NCBI RefSeq assembly: GCF_002104995.1
Contig: NW_024468255.1
Coordinates: forward strand, 868,001 to 932,000
DNA length: 64,000 bases
Direction of reading: 5' to 3'
From: Linderina pennispora
Taxonomy: Eukaryota; Kickxellomycota; Kickxellomycetes; Kickxellales; Kickxellaceae
The notes below the pieces were generated by a model, which was given only the letters and a program-made list of their open reading frames with translations, was not told the DNA's origin and did no database searches. A program made the position numbers and the translations under genes. Below are positions 32,189 through 42,325 of this stretch, in pieces. The stretch's first letter is position 1. Every line of letters begins with the position of its first letter.

Positions 32189-34135
32189 TTAGTAAGTGAC
32201 TTTAGAACCATCGCTGAACGTGTACTTTGACGTGATCGACTTGAACAGGTCCTGGCACGGCACGCGCGAGCCCAGCTTGATGCACAGCAGGTAGGCGCCG
32301 CTGAGCTTGCGATGCAGGCTGTATGTCTCGTCCGGCGGCGGCGTCAGACGGTGTCGCAGCATCACGGGGATAGCCTCTCGCACATTATCCGACACATCCT
32401 GGTTGCCGAAATCGTACAGTCCGGGGCTTCGGAACGGCTTGCCAATCTCCAGCACAGAGTCGACGTGGGCGTTGGTCATCACGTCAGCCTCGTAGCCGGT
32501 GAGGAACCCGAGCTCGGTCGACCAGTGGCGCACACCTTCGCGGTCGCCCTCCATGGATGACTTGAGCGTGTTCAGGTACTTGTCCAGGAACTCCTTGCCG
32601 AATCCGCGCGAGGCGCCGAAATCCAGCAGCACGATCTTGCCAGTCTCCGTGTTGTACATAAAGTTGGCCCAGTTCGGGTCGGTCTGCATGAACTCGAACT
32701 CGAACAGCTCGCGCAGACACAGCTTCAGAACGCTGGTTCCCACGTGGTCGCGCACCTCCTGGCTCAGCGTCTCGACCTTCTTCATATCGACGCCATCCAT
32801 GAACTCGGTGGTCAGCACCATCTTGCCGGTGAGCTCAGGCACCAGCCGGGGCACAACAAAGTCCTTGTCAGAGGCAAGGAACTCGCTGAACCTTGTGATG
32901 GCGTCGGCCTCCCGCACATAGTCGCACTCCCACTCAAGCTCCTTGCGCGCAACCTTGATTGTGTTCTCCAGGTACATGCCGCGCGGCAACAGCTTGCTCA
33001 TAACCAGCAGCGACTGCAGGTTGCTCAGGTCGCTCTCGATCGAGCCAGCTACTCCCGGATACTGCACCTTGACGGCGACCTTGGTGAACCCGTGCTCAGC
33101 CATCGCGATCCTCGCTTCATGGACCTGCCCAATGGACGCAGCAGCAAACGGCTCGTCCTGGAACTCGGTGAATTTGTCGCGCCAGTCGGCCCCGAGCTGC
33201 CTGCGCATGTGCTTCTCGAGTTGCCGCACCGGCATGTAGTTGGCAGCGTTCTGCACGCGCTGCAGTACCTCAGCGATCTCGGGTGTCATGTTCTTGGAGT
33301 CCTGGATGCTCAGCATCTGGCCAAGCTTCAGGGCGGCTCCACGCATCTTGGACAGCTTGTCGACGATCCGGTCGATGTTGGCCCGGCTCAGCATGACCGA
33401 TGACTGGTCCGACGAGTCGCTGAACCCGCTCCACCGCTTGGTCGCCTCGCCCAGCGCTCCCAGGCCAAGGCCCACTGCAAGCGACCCGTAATGGTACAGC
33501 CGGCTGACGCGATTTGAAGGCATTGCCGATGCCTGCAGCTGCCGTTTCTGAGATATTTCCAGGTGTCCCTCATACTCAGTCGGCTGTTGCTCTTTCTCAG
33601 TCGTAGACTGCATGGGCTCTGCGGAAGTTGCGGTTTCTATGACTTCTACCGGCTTGATCTTCTCTGTCATTGGCTGTGCTAGCTCAGTCGCTGGCTCGGT
33701 CGGCGGCTGCGGAAATTCCAGTCCAACGTCCGACAAATCGGCTGCCCTTATCTCCTCCGCACCTGTCTGTCCGACCCTGTGCGGCTTTTGTTCAAACACC
33801 CCGAGCAGGTGTTTCCGATCCAGCCGGCCTGGGTGCAGCCTAACAGGCACTCCCCTCGCTGCCAGCTGTGTTGTCAGCTTTGTTGACGGCGGTGTTTGCC
33901 GCTCACTGGTCGCTGCTACCAGCACCTTGACCTGGCTCGGCACAAGGCTCGATGTCCTGAGGTGTTGCGCAACCGAGCGCCCGCACTCGTCAGCGGCGAA
34001 CGAGGCAATCTTGCTGGCTGAGCGCAGAACCAGGATCACGTCAGAAAGAACCATGCTTTTTGCGAAAGGGAGAGAGGAATTCGAGGAAACACAAGAACTA
34101 GAGGTGAGGAGAACTGCATGAATTCGCAGAGGCAC
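32189..34135 (-). CDS. COQ8: Coq8/ADCK3 atypical kinase-like ATPase of ubiquinone synthesis
   Basis: This mitochondrial UbiB-family protein supports the coenzyme Q synthome. Family landmarks are the KxGQ region (MRGAALKLGQMLS), the alanine-rich loop replacing the Gly-rich loop (FAAASIGQVHEA), the VAVKVQYPG lysine, ECDYVREADA, QTDPNWANFMY and the metal-binding LLDFGASRGFG. The frame from 34135 gives 648 residues. An internal ATG at 34054 (MVLSDVILVLRSASKIASF) looks like a mitochondrial targeting start and may be preferred. A low-complexity Thr/Glu/Pro segment (about residues 130-200) separates targeting and catalytic parts. The frame is intact. Confidence 0.94.
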   Translation of the reverse strand: MPLRIHAVLLTSSSCVSSNSSLPFAKSMVLSDVILVLRSASKIASFAADECGRSVAQHLRTSSLVPSQVKVLVAATSERQTPPSTKLTTQLAARGVPVRLHPGRLDRKHLLGVFEQKPHRVGQTGAEEIRAADLSDVGLEFPQPPTEPATELAQPMTEKIKPVEVIETATSAEPMQSTTEKEQQPTEYEGHLEISQKRQLQASAMPSNRVSRLYHYGSLAVGLGLGALGEATKRWSGFSDSSDQSSVMLSRANIDRIVDKLSKMRGAALKLGQMLSIQDSKNMTPEIAEVLQRVQNAANYMPVRQLEKHMRRQLGADWRDKFTEFQDEPFAAASIGQVHEARIAMAEHGFTKVAVKVQYPGVAGSIESDLSNLQSLLVMSKLLPRGMYLENTIKVARKELEWECDYVREADAITRFSEFLASDKDFVVPRLVPELTGKMVLTTEFMDGVDMKKVETLSQEVRDHVGTSVLKLCLRELFEFEFMQTDPNWANFMYNTETGKIVLLDFGASRGFGKEFLDKYLNTLKSSMEGDREGVRHWSTELGFLTGYEADVMTNAHVDSVLEIGKPFRSPGLYDFGNQDVSDNVREAIPVMLRHRLTPPPDETYSLHRKLSGAYLLCIKLGSRVPCQDLFKSITSKYTFSDGSKVTY

Positions 34136-34446
34136 ACAGCGCTACGTGTTTGGCAAGCCTGTGTGGCAGGCGAAATATTGCGGTTTACTGCAAGCGATCT
34201 TGTCTGACCTGCCCAATGTGAAGGCGCTGAGCCATTTCCATAAGCACCGGAGGAAAAAACCTGCTGGTTCAGCCGCCGGCTGTGATCGTGCTGCACCCAT
34301 AGGCTACATCTGTGTTGTTGCAAAGGTAAACAGCACTTCGTTTTTTGCGCAACCACAGCACATGCCCGTGACCACAGAATAGCTTCGCATTTATCCCTCC
34401 CCTCGTGAGTCCTCGCTTCCTCCCCTCAGTAACCAGAGCAACAAAT

Positions 34447-35280
34447 ATGATCACCGACGAGCGAGACGAGAGCTTTCGCGAAATGGCCGCCCTGGGCAAT
34501 CTGAAGGCTGTCACGGCGTATATCCGATCTGGGATCTGCATCGACGGCCAAAACAAAATGAACGGCTGGACAGCCCTCCACTGGGCGTGCAAGCGCGGTC
34601 ACGCCCGCATAGTCGATGTCCTGTTGCGCGCAGGCGCAGACTCTATGCTGAAAAACACCCAAGGACAAACACCCCTGGATCTGAGCAAATCTGACGAGAT
34701 TCGGGCGCTGTTTGCTACCATTGCAAACATTGATGTCGTCACACTGGCGCCCACCCAACCAGCGGAAGGCGACGAAAAGACGTTCACGCCAAACTACCTA
34801 GTCAATCCAGACCTGACAAAAGCGTGGGGCGTGCCGGAGGACGCGATGCTGCCGAGCCAGGGCGACTCGAGCTATGTGCAGCAGCTGCAGCAGGAGGCAT
34901 CGATCAGCACCAGCGCCAAGCGCACCCAGAGGATCGCGGAGAAGGCGAGTCCGGCTAATCTGGCAGCTGGATCTGCCCAGGGACAGCAGGGACCTGTAGC
35001 CACTGCTGCATCGGCGGATGAGGAACGCGAGATCCTTGTTTATAAACAAATTTTCGCAGATGACAATCTGGTAGGCTCGGTGTTGGTCGGCTCGGAGAAA
35101 ACGGTGAATGACCTGGCCGCGGTTATTCGTGAGGAGCTCGACGGTATCCCCAGCAACTTTAGCATTGCACGGAACAACGGCCGCCAAACCATCCCAATCA
35201 GCGCCCGGCAGCATGAATTCAGTGTGACCAAGGTGTTTAGGAGCGCCGATGATGCTGCAGTCATCGTGGCCAAAGAATGA
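34447..35280 (+). CDS. ANKRD40: ANKRD40-like ankyrin protein
   Basis: A 277-residue protein of uncertain function. Two to three ankyrin repeats open it (FREMAALGNLKAVTAYIRSG, NGWTALHWACKRGHARIVDV and LLRAGADSMLKNTQGQTPLDL), followed by FTPNYLVNPDL, a short motif also seen in animal ANKRD40. The C-terminus (EREILVYKQIFADDNLVGSV onward to ARQHEFSVTKVF) resembles the ubiquitin-like/RBD-type domain at the ANKRD40 end. The overall plan and the linker motif together support orthology. ATG 34447 is the nearest to the repeat; an ATG-type start at 34405 adds 14 residues. Confidence 0.7.
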   Translation: MITDERDESFREMAALGNLKAVTAYIRSGICIDGQNKMNGWTALHWACKRGHARIVDVLLRAGADSMLKNTQGQTPLDLSKSDEIRALFATIANIDVVTLAPTQPAEGDEKTFTPNYLVNPDLTKAWGVPEDAMLPSQGDSSYVQQLQQEASISTSAKRTQRIAEKASPANLAAGSAQGQQGPVATAASADEEREILVYKQIFADDNLVGSVLVGSEKTVNDLAAVIREELDGIPSNFSIARNNGRQTIPISARQHEFSVTKVFRSADDAAVIVAKE

Positions 35281-37457
35281 TAGAAGCTTTATTACCTGTT
35301 TGCCTGTGTTATTTAGAGCGAAAGGAGGGGCTGCCAATACACCTTTTTTGTTTCTTTTTTGCTAGGACACAGTCAATTTGGCAGTGTCGCTGCGGTTTGT
35401 CCCTGTTGCTGTAACCATGTGGTAAGAGATGCGGACATTGCCTGCCATTGGCTTTGTGCAGCCGAGGACACCAGATCCTGTTTACCACACATGAGAATCT
35501 GAACATGCTGCGCTCACAATGTGCACACTTGTTATCGTAGAAACAAAACTCTGACACCGGGCTGCTGCTTTGCAAACAAAAGAATTGCTGAGAGGCACAC
35601 AAGGCCGAGAACCGGCACCCCCTTTTCTGCCCTGTTAATGCATATGCTTGTGGAGGGCGTGCAGCGTCATCACATACATCCTATGCGATCACCGTGCCCT
35701 GCGCTTACTGGCATGACATGCATGGAATCGTGGCCCCGAACGAGTGAAAAAATAGAGCCTCCAGAAGGGGAAATATTGACACGAGCGCCGTATTATGCCC
35801 GCGATCGTCTAGCACGCTCCCTCAATGCAACATCGCCTTGGTCTTCCCCGCATCCTTTTCCCTCTGGCGGCGACCGGTGTCCCTTGACCCTCAACTCCCA
35901 GCTTCATTGGGCAGACACACACTGGCTCAGTTGTTTACCGACCCCCTCCCTGCCAACCAACCCGTTCTCCTCGTCGCCTAGGGCCAATAAGAGACGTCTT
36001 GTTGATTTTTAATGTTGTTCTTGTTAAAGTCAAAGACGGCCACCGTTCATTCGCATGGGCATTGTTTACGGTGCGGGTTGCCACTTTGCACGTACAAAAA
36101 ACTTTTTTGCGCACTCCAGCAACTCAGAGCAGACATTTCTGGGAACGGGTTGGGCGTGCGAATGAAGTTACGGATTTCTGGTATATAACGGCGGATCCCT
36201 GAACACACCTTTTTCCGTCCCGATCGCCCTTTCCTCTCCCAGCACACATCTCAGACATTTCACTACGCTATTTTATCCTTGAATCTCTATGAGCTTGTAC
36301 AAAACCATTGCCTGCTCCGCAAAAAAGCTGCAATATTAAATATTTTGTATAGTAAAAACGTAAGTATCGAGAAAATAGCATGTCAGCAGCTCTCTGTTCT
36401 GTTTTCTCCATGGCCAAATGGCGGAGGACATGGCTGGAAGCTAGTAATCCTTGGGGAGGGTGTGTGGAGAGCATGAACCAGCAAGAGTCTTATAATTTGC
36501 TTACCAGCGAGAGGGGGCAGTCGGGTGAGGAGAGGTGTGTGATTGAGGCGGATGTGGAAGCGTGTTGTATTGAGTAGTAATATTGCCGTTAACACAGACA
36601 TGGACAGCAAATGACTGGCTATTAATCCCCCTCTCCACACTACGCCCACATCCTTTGCCCTCCAGATTTTTAATCGACACACTGCCTCTGCTGCGCTCTG
36701 CATGCCCAGCCATTCCTTGTATATATATACCAGGACATGCTTCATCCCGTGTCTGTGGTTTTCTAGCCGTCGATCAATGCTTTTTTGATTCACCATCTAT
36801 TCCGTCTTAGCCTGCCTTTATACATTCTCCTGTGAGTGCATGTTTGGGACACACAAGGGTCCTTGTTTTTCCTGCTGACCGGTGTTTCTAGATATAAACG
36901 TTTGCTTGTATCCACAGACTCGTGTTTTTCTTGTTCCTTGAGCAGATCAGTTGCCAGCTAAAAAAGAAATCGCGTGCTCTCTTGTTCGTGACTTTCTTGC
37001 TGGTTTTGGATCGCTTTGCTTTGGCAGCAAAGCGCCCTTCCATGTGCGCTTTGGCATCCTCTGCTATATATATGCTTGTGAAAAAGGGATACTTTGTGGA
37101 TGTCCGACGATTTTTGCAAGCCCCTGGTCATTCTTCTCTGCGCGCTTTGTTCATCATTACATTTTCCCTCGCTTGCGGCTCTGCCGTGCCAGACACCCAG
37201 GGCTATTAATCAAGGCCGCACTCGCCTTTTTTTTTGCTTTGGTGTATCAATACCACATTATGTGAACACCTGCGTCAGGGACAGTTCGCTTGCGACACCT
37301 GTTTTCCTCTTGTATAAATGAGGAAGCCAAACCTCTCTGCATCTCCCTGAACGTCTCTTCTTTTGCTGCACTGCATATTTCCTCATCCATGAGTTGCACT
37401 GGCTTGCTCACATTAGTAACAGCACTTTTACATCATATAGTTACTCTCCATCTATTC
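35281..37457. other. 2.2-kb upstream region of the C2H2 gene
   Basis: No convincing gene. There is a TATATAAC at 36181 and a TATATATATA at 36720 on the plus strand, and pyrimidine-rich stretches with several short upstream ATGs near 36900-37450. Such a long leader is common upstream of fungal regulators. A possible donor (TGTGAGTGC at 36832) could mark a leader intron, but the acceptor is not fixed. Confidence 0.4.
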
Positions 37458-38939
37458 ATGGACGACTCCAATATCCTCGCCATCCCACATAACCCGCCTC
37501 TGCCGCGCACGGTCTCTGGCGTCTTCCAGGCAGACGGGCATCCCTATATCTCTGCCGCTGAGGGCTCTCAGCGCATGGACCCCGCTGCCAGTACCTACCC
37601 CATGGGAAAGGCACAGATGTCGCAGTCGCTGGCCAGAGAAGAGCAGCCGATGACACCTCAAGCCTCAATCCCTGAGGGCAGTACTGGCTCACATGCCCCG
37701 GCCAACGGCACTGGCCACAGCCGCCAGTTCCTCATCCGCCACCGCGGCAGCATGGGTAGCTTGCCGAACGAGGTGGTTGCGCTGCGCAACTCCGAGTCTT
37801 TTGCACACCACGCTCGTCGCTCCTCTGTGTGCCAGGACTTTAGCATCGACAGCGGTGCCCCGACCCGCCGCGAGTCCGTGGCCACTATCGTCATCAACAA
37901 GAACACATCCCAGCTACACTGCCAGCCTACAAAGAGCGACGGGCTCTCGCCAGAGATGCCACTCTACGCTGCGTTCCAGCGCAACCGTCGCGGATCCATG
38001 GCATCGACGGCGACGGCTACATCCAACCCCGACAAGAGCGGGCCAGCAGAGCGCAAGTACAGCTGCGAGTGGCGTGGCTGTGGGCAGTCGTTTGACCGCA
38101 TCGAGCACCTGAACCGACACAAGCGTCGGCACACCGGCGAGAAGCCGTACCGATGTCTAGTATCCAAGTGTGCGAAACTGTTTAGCCGCTTCGACAACAT
38201 GATGCAGCACGTCGGGATCCACACGGTCGAGGGACGGAAAACTGAGATCCCCAATATCAAGAACTCGAGTGTCAAGGGAAACGGCCGCGGCAGGGCCCGC
38301 CGCACCAGCTACCGTGGCACGCACGACCCAGCAGAAAAGTTCCGACGCCATGTCGAGGGCATCCTGGGTCCGGATCTCGCCCGGTGCTGCCATTTGCCAC
38401 CAGCCAACCCGGATTATTCGAACCTGACACTGCGCCCGTTGCTTAACACTGACGCCATCGCGCAGGCGCAGATGGCTGCCTCGGCGTTGGATCCCGACGA
38501 CTATGAGTCGTCAGTGCCGCTGGCCAAGACCCTGGCGCAAAACCTGCACAACCAGCAGCATGGCCAGAATGCTGATCAGTTTGCCAGACGACCGCGGTGC
38601 GACAGTCTTGTGGATGGCATGGACAAGCAGTCGGAAATGACCTTCCGCTCGGCCTCGTCGACGTCTCCGTCGGTATCACCCACCAGCAATACTGCTCCGC
38701 CGCCTTTCGCTTCCTACCGCCTGGCGCCACCTCCCCCGAGCAACGCCAAGATGGCTGGCCTGCACCACGCCCGCCTCCCGTATAATGGCGTGCACCAGAT
38801 GCCGGCGGCTGTGTCGCAGACACCCAGCGGCACCACCTACAACATCCTAGCCGCAAGCATCCAGCCCAAGGCTAGCGAAATGTCGAATGTTCGCAGCCAG
38901 CCTGGATACCGCCGGGAATGCCACCCGCAGAAGATGTAA
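37458..38939 (+). CDS. C2H2 zinc-finger transcription factor
   Basis: A 493-residue protein with two adjacent C2H2 fingers at about residues 205-260. The first is YSCEWRGCGQSF ending in HLNRHKRRH (C-x4-C). A TGEKPYRC linker leads to the second, CLVSKCAKLFSRFDNMMQHVGIH. C-x4-C spacing in both fingers is the GLI/ZIC/Zap1-like type rather than the Msn2 type. A basic patch (GRGRARRTSYRGTH) follows, a likely nuclear localisation signal. The flanks are Ser/Thr/Pro-rich and disordered. The start at 37458 (MDDSNILAIP) is preferred to 37290, whose added residues are leader-like. Targets are unknown. Confidence 0.85.
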   Translation: MDDSNILAIPHNPPLPRTVSGVFQADGHPYISAAEGSQRMDPAASTYPMGKAQMSQSLAREEQPMTPQASIPEGSTGSHAPANGTGHSRQFLIRHRGSMGSLPNEVVALRNSESFAHHARRSSVCQDFSIDSGAPTRRESVATIVINKNTSQLHCQPTKSDGLSPEMPLYAAFQRNRRGSMASTATATSNPDKSGPAERKYSCEWRGCGQSFDRIEHLNRHKRRHTGEKPYRCLVSKCAKLFSRFDNMMQHVGIHTVEGRKTEIPNIKNSSVKGNGRGRARRTSYRGTHDPAEKFRRHVEGILGPDLARCCHLPPANPDYSNLTLRPLLNTDAIAQAQMAASALDPDDYESSVPLAKTLAQNLHNQQHGQNADQFARRPRCDSLVDGMDKQSEMTFRSASSTSPSVSPTSNTAPPPFASYRLAPPPPSNAKMAGLHHARLPYNGVHQMPAAVSQTPSGTTYNILAASIQPKASEMSNVRSQPGYRRECHPQKM

Positions 38940-39069
38940 TAAAAAGACAAAGTGCCCTCGACCGTTCGCGAATGTGGCAGATGTGCTGACACACCGCACA
39001 TCCAATTACAATTTCTTACTTCACTTTCCTCCATGTTGTATAAAGGCTCCTTTCTAAAAACACACATGT

Positions 39070-39471
39070 CTATTCACTCTTGGTGTTCTTGGGCTTTTTA
39101 CCATGCTTGCGCTTTTGCCGCTTGGCACGGTTTTTGGCCGTCTTTTCCTCGTCCTTGCGCTTCAGCTCCTCGCGCTCCTGCTCATACGCCTCCTTTTCTT
39201 CCTCGTCCTTGGCTTCGGATTCCATGAGCTTGATGCGCGCATTCTCTTTCCGCCGCAGCACACGGTATGTATGGAAGTCACTGCTGCCAGCGCCGGCACT
39301 CGATCCGCCCACATTCAGAACAATCTCAGGTGGCGGCTTCAGCTCGACCTTGGCTGGCCCAGGAAGCACAATCTCCTTGTCGACATTGCGCATAAGCTTT
39401 TCAATGTGCTTGCGCTGCGAGTCAGCCAGTGTGCTGTGTTTGCGCTTCTTCGTCTCGGTCTCGCCCGACAT
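39070..39471 (-). CDS. PRKRIP1: PRKRIP1-like spliceosomal protein (DUF1168)
   Basis: A 133-residue basic protein. In humans PRKRIP1 is a long-helix component of the catalytic spliceosome. The diagnostic stretch GGSSAGAGSSDFHTYRVLRRKENAR is nearly the family consensus ([21 protein letters not shown]). It is preceded by KHIEKLMRNVDKEI and PPPEIVLNV and followed by a long Lys/Glu helix ending in RQKRKHGKKPK. It is complete and intronless. Confidence 0.9.
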   Translation of the reverse strand: MSGETETKKRKHSTLADSQRKHIEKLMRNVDKEIVLPGPAKVELKPPPEIVLNVGGSSAGAGSSDFHTYRVLRRKENARIKLMESEAKDEEEKEAYEQEREELKRKDEEKTAKNRAKRQKRKHGKKPKNTKSE

Positions 39472-39984
39472 TGTGCAAAAGAAATATGATATGTGATCTC
39501 ATAGTCCCTGGGTTGAAGCGTGCGATCATCACCATATTGATCGGGGTGGAGCATTTGTGGGTGCATTGTGCGGAACGAATTAAGAAACAATGGCAGCGTC
39601 CTTTATCGAAGATAATGTAGCACAGGGAGGGTGTGTGCAGGCACCAAAGCAAGCACCAGGTGTTCCATGGCGGCAGCTACACCGCAGTTGCGAGCTATCT
39701 ATTTTGCAGGCATTTGTAGACCGCTTGCAGATCAGGCTGCAGCGAGCCGAGTCCAGTAGCCACACCAGACCAGGCCAAGGCACGTGCCTGCCTGATGATC
39801 AATCAACCACTGGTGGCAGACATGATTACCAGTATCAAATCACTCGAGCCAGATTAGCGTTCGTCAGAAAAAATCTGCAAACACGAAAATTATGTTCTAG
39901 CTTCAGTGTCAGCCCTAGTTGGACTTTGGACCTGCAAACTTTCCTCCACAAACCACTTCTCCCTCCCCTCAGGCTTTGCTTATA
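39472..39984. promoter_or_regulatory. Divergent region between PRKRIP1 and SURF6 genes
   Basis: About 510 bp between opposing start codons of two RNA-processing genes. A GCACGTGCC E-box lies at 39779-39787. A pyrimidine-rich run (39950-39975) precedes the SURF6 ATG. No gene is seen inside. Confidence 0.4.
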
Positions 39985-41139
39985 ATGACCACGACAGTGC
40001 CCAGCATCGATGAGATCACGGCGAGCTTGCAAAAGCACGCGCGGGTATTCGATGACCTGCTGGGTCTGATCCCGCCGCAGTTCTACCTCCCAGAGATCAA
40101 CGAGGAGCGGATCAACCAAAAGTACATGAAGAACACAAAGAAGGACACCGATGCCAAGAAGAAGGAGGCTGCACGCAAGAACAAAGCTGCGCGGCTCGAC
40201 CCGGACAACAACAAGACGGTGCAGGAGCTGCAGGCCGAGAAGCTGAAAAAGAAGCAGCAGCAGCAGACCGACCAGAGCGAGGCTGAGATGTCTGACGTCA
40301 AGTTTGACCTGGCCACAGAGGACCACACACCAGCAGAGCCGGCAGAGGCTGTGACGCCGATGCCCGCGTCATCGTCGATCTCCGACCTGCGCACACGGCT
40401 GCACGAGCGGATTCAGCTGCTGCGGCAGAAGCGCAAGGCGCCCGAGGACGATGTTTCAAGAGAGGCGCTGCTAGAGAAGCGGCAGAAGCGTCGGAAGAAC
40501 AATAAGGAGGCCAAGGAGAAGGCCAAGAAGACCGGCAAGACGACAAAGGAGCAGGTGCTGGGCAGCAAGGCGCCCGTGGCCGCGACGCCCGCTGCCGCTG
40601 GTGCTAACCCGGACGACGTCAAGGACAATGTGTTCTTTGGCACGCTGACCACAGGCTCGAAGAAGAAGGGCAAGAAGTCCATGAATGCACGCAAGACGCT
40701 GGAGGCCGTCGAGGGCAAGAAGAAGGAGCTGGACGAGCTGAAGAAGACTGATGCAGCCAAGGCGGCGAAGCTGGAGGAGAAGGGCAAGTGGGGCAAGGCA
40801 CTGGATCTGGCCAAGGGCGAGAGGGTCAAGGACGACACCAAGCTGCTCAGGAAGACGATCCGGCGCGAGGAGCAGCAGAAGAAGAAGAGCGGGCGCGAGT
40901 GGACTGAGCGCAAGAAGATGGTCGCCAAGAACATCAAGGACAAGCAGCAGAAGCGCGATGACAACATCAAGGCGCGGGTGCAGGCTAAGAAGCTGAAGCA
41001 GCAGGGCTTGTCGAAGAAGGCCATTGAGCGGACGCTCAAGACCACAAAGAACGGCGGTGTGCAGAAGAAGAAGGGCGGCAAGGCACGGCCGGGATTCGAG
41101 GGCAAGGCTGGCAAGGCTGGCAAGGGCGGGAAGAAGTGA
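39985..41139 (+). CDS. RRP14: SURF6/Rrp14 nucleolar ribosome-biogenesis protein
   Basis: A 384-residue very basic protein acting in early pre-rRNA processing for both subunits. The N-terminus has HARVFDDLLGLIPPQFYLPE, the Rrp14 N-terminal motif. The middle shows SSISDLRTRLHERIQLLRQKRKAP, the typical SURF6 entry. The conserved C-terminal SURF6 domain follows: KWGKALDLAKGERVKDDTKLLRK, REWTERKKMVAKNIKDKQQKR and KAIERTLKTTK with a Gly/Lys tail. ATG 39985 matches the family; 22 residues before it are unrelated. The frame is intact. Confidence 0.92.
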   Translation: MTTTVPSIDEITASLQKHARVFDDLLGLIPPQFYLPEINEERINQKYMKNTKKDTDAKKKEAARKNKAARLDPDNNKTVQELQAEKLKKKQQQQTDQSEAEMSDVKFDLATEDHTPAEPAEAVTPMPASSSISDLRTRLHERIQLLRQKRKAPEDDVSREALLEKRQKRRKNNKEAKEKAKKTGKTTKEQVLGSKAPVAATPAAAGANPDDVKDNVFFGTLTTGSKKKGKKSMNARKTLEAVEGKKKELDELKKTDAAKAAKLEEKGKWGKALDLAKGERVKDDTKLLRKTIRREEQQKKKSGREWTERKKMVAKNIKDKQQKRDDNIKARVQAKKLKQQGLSKKAIERTLKTTKNGGVQKKKGGKARPGFEGKAGKAGKGGKK

Positions 41140-41284
41140 CGGCCCTGAGGTTCCCTGTTCTGTTGACTAATATACACTATTCTTTAAAATAGTCCGGACC
41201 CGTGCAGAGATGGCGCGAATTTTTCTGTTTGCGTCCTTTGGCTCTGCACTGTACCTTTATTTATCTGTCTCGAATTGCCTCGCC

Positions 41285-42230
41285 ATGAATGCAGGCAAGG
41301 TCAAAATACAGGGCCTTTACGGCCTGCCCAAGACGCGCACAGTGATAACACCCGAGACGATAGCGGCGGTGGCTCAATTCTTCCGGCGGCACCGGGGCCG
41401 GGTCCTCGGACTCACGGGCGCCGGCGTCAGCGTGCTCTCCGGCATTCCCGACTATCGCGGCTCCAAGGGCACGTACCGGGTGCATGGCGAGTACCTGCCC
41501 ATCCTCCACAACGACCTGGTGACGCAGCATGCTTCGCGACAGCGGTACTGGGCACGGTCATTCTTTGGGATCCGGCCAGCGATTCAGGGCGGCGCCAAAC
41601 CTGATCCACCACGCATTTGCCACGCTGGAGTCACAAAAGTATCTGTCGGGTCTGATCACACAGAACGTCGACGGCCTGCACAAGCAGGCTGGCAGCCAAA
41701 ATGTCTTGGAGCTGCATGGCACACTGAAGAGCGTGAAGTGCCTGAGCTGCGGCGAAGTCGAGTCGCGCGACAAGTTCCAGACACGGCTCGAGGAGACTAA
41801 ACCCTGAGTGGGTCAGATTCTGGAAGCAGATGGTCGAGTCAGACGAAGAGCCGCAGCGTCGGCCGGACGGTGATGTCGACCTGCCGCCGAGACCTGACCT
41901 ACGAGGAGTTCCAATACCCGACATGCCATCAGTTGTGGCACCGGCCACTGGATGCCGACGGTGGTGTTCTTTGGCGGCAACGTCGCTGACTCGGTGCGCA
42001 ATCAGTCATACCAGATGGTCGACGATGCCACGGGTCTGTTTGTGTGCGGGACGAGCCTGGCCACATTCAGCGCGTACCGCCTTGTGCGCAGGGCAAAGGA
42101 GCAGGGGAAGGAGGTCATGGTCGTCAACTTTGGCGAAACCCGAGGCGACCCTGATGCAACGACTAAGATCGAAGCCACGGCCGAGGACGTGCTGCCGCAG
42201 GTATTGTCACAGGATCCCCATATGATATGA
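41285..42230 (+). CDS. SIRT4: SIRT4-like class II sirtuin, about four frame breaks
   Basis: An NAD-dependent deacylase/lipoamidase-type protein, probably mitochondrial. Readable blocks are VLGLTGAGVSVLSGIPDYRG (NAD site), QRYWARSFFG (SIRT4-type), LITQNVDGLHKQAGSQNVLELHGTL (catalytic His), the first zinc knuckle CLSCGE, PTVVFFGGNV, and FVCGTSLATFSAYRLV with VVNFGETRGDPDA near the end. Breaks lie near 41575, 41808, 41890 and 41933. At the last, removing one of two T residues at 41933-41934 changes CHQLWHRP to CHQCGTGHWMPTVVFFG and restores the second zinc Cys pair, strong evidence for a consensus error. Confidence 0.87.
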
Positions 42231-42325
42231 CGTGCAGGGCGGCCACATATAGCAGACAATAGCGATTTTCCTTGCACCATGCACGCCTCCCCCACTCCAA
42301 CTCTGTTTTCAATACATCCTTTACA

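Noticed and set aside
35521-36012. 163-codon plus-strand frame upstream of the C2H2 gene
   Set aside because: No domain or family resemblance, and composition is like the surrounding noncoding DNA.
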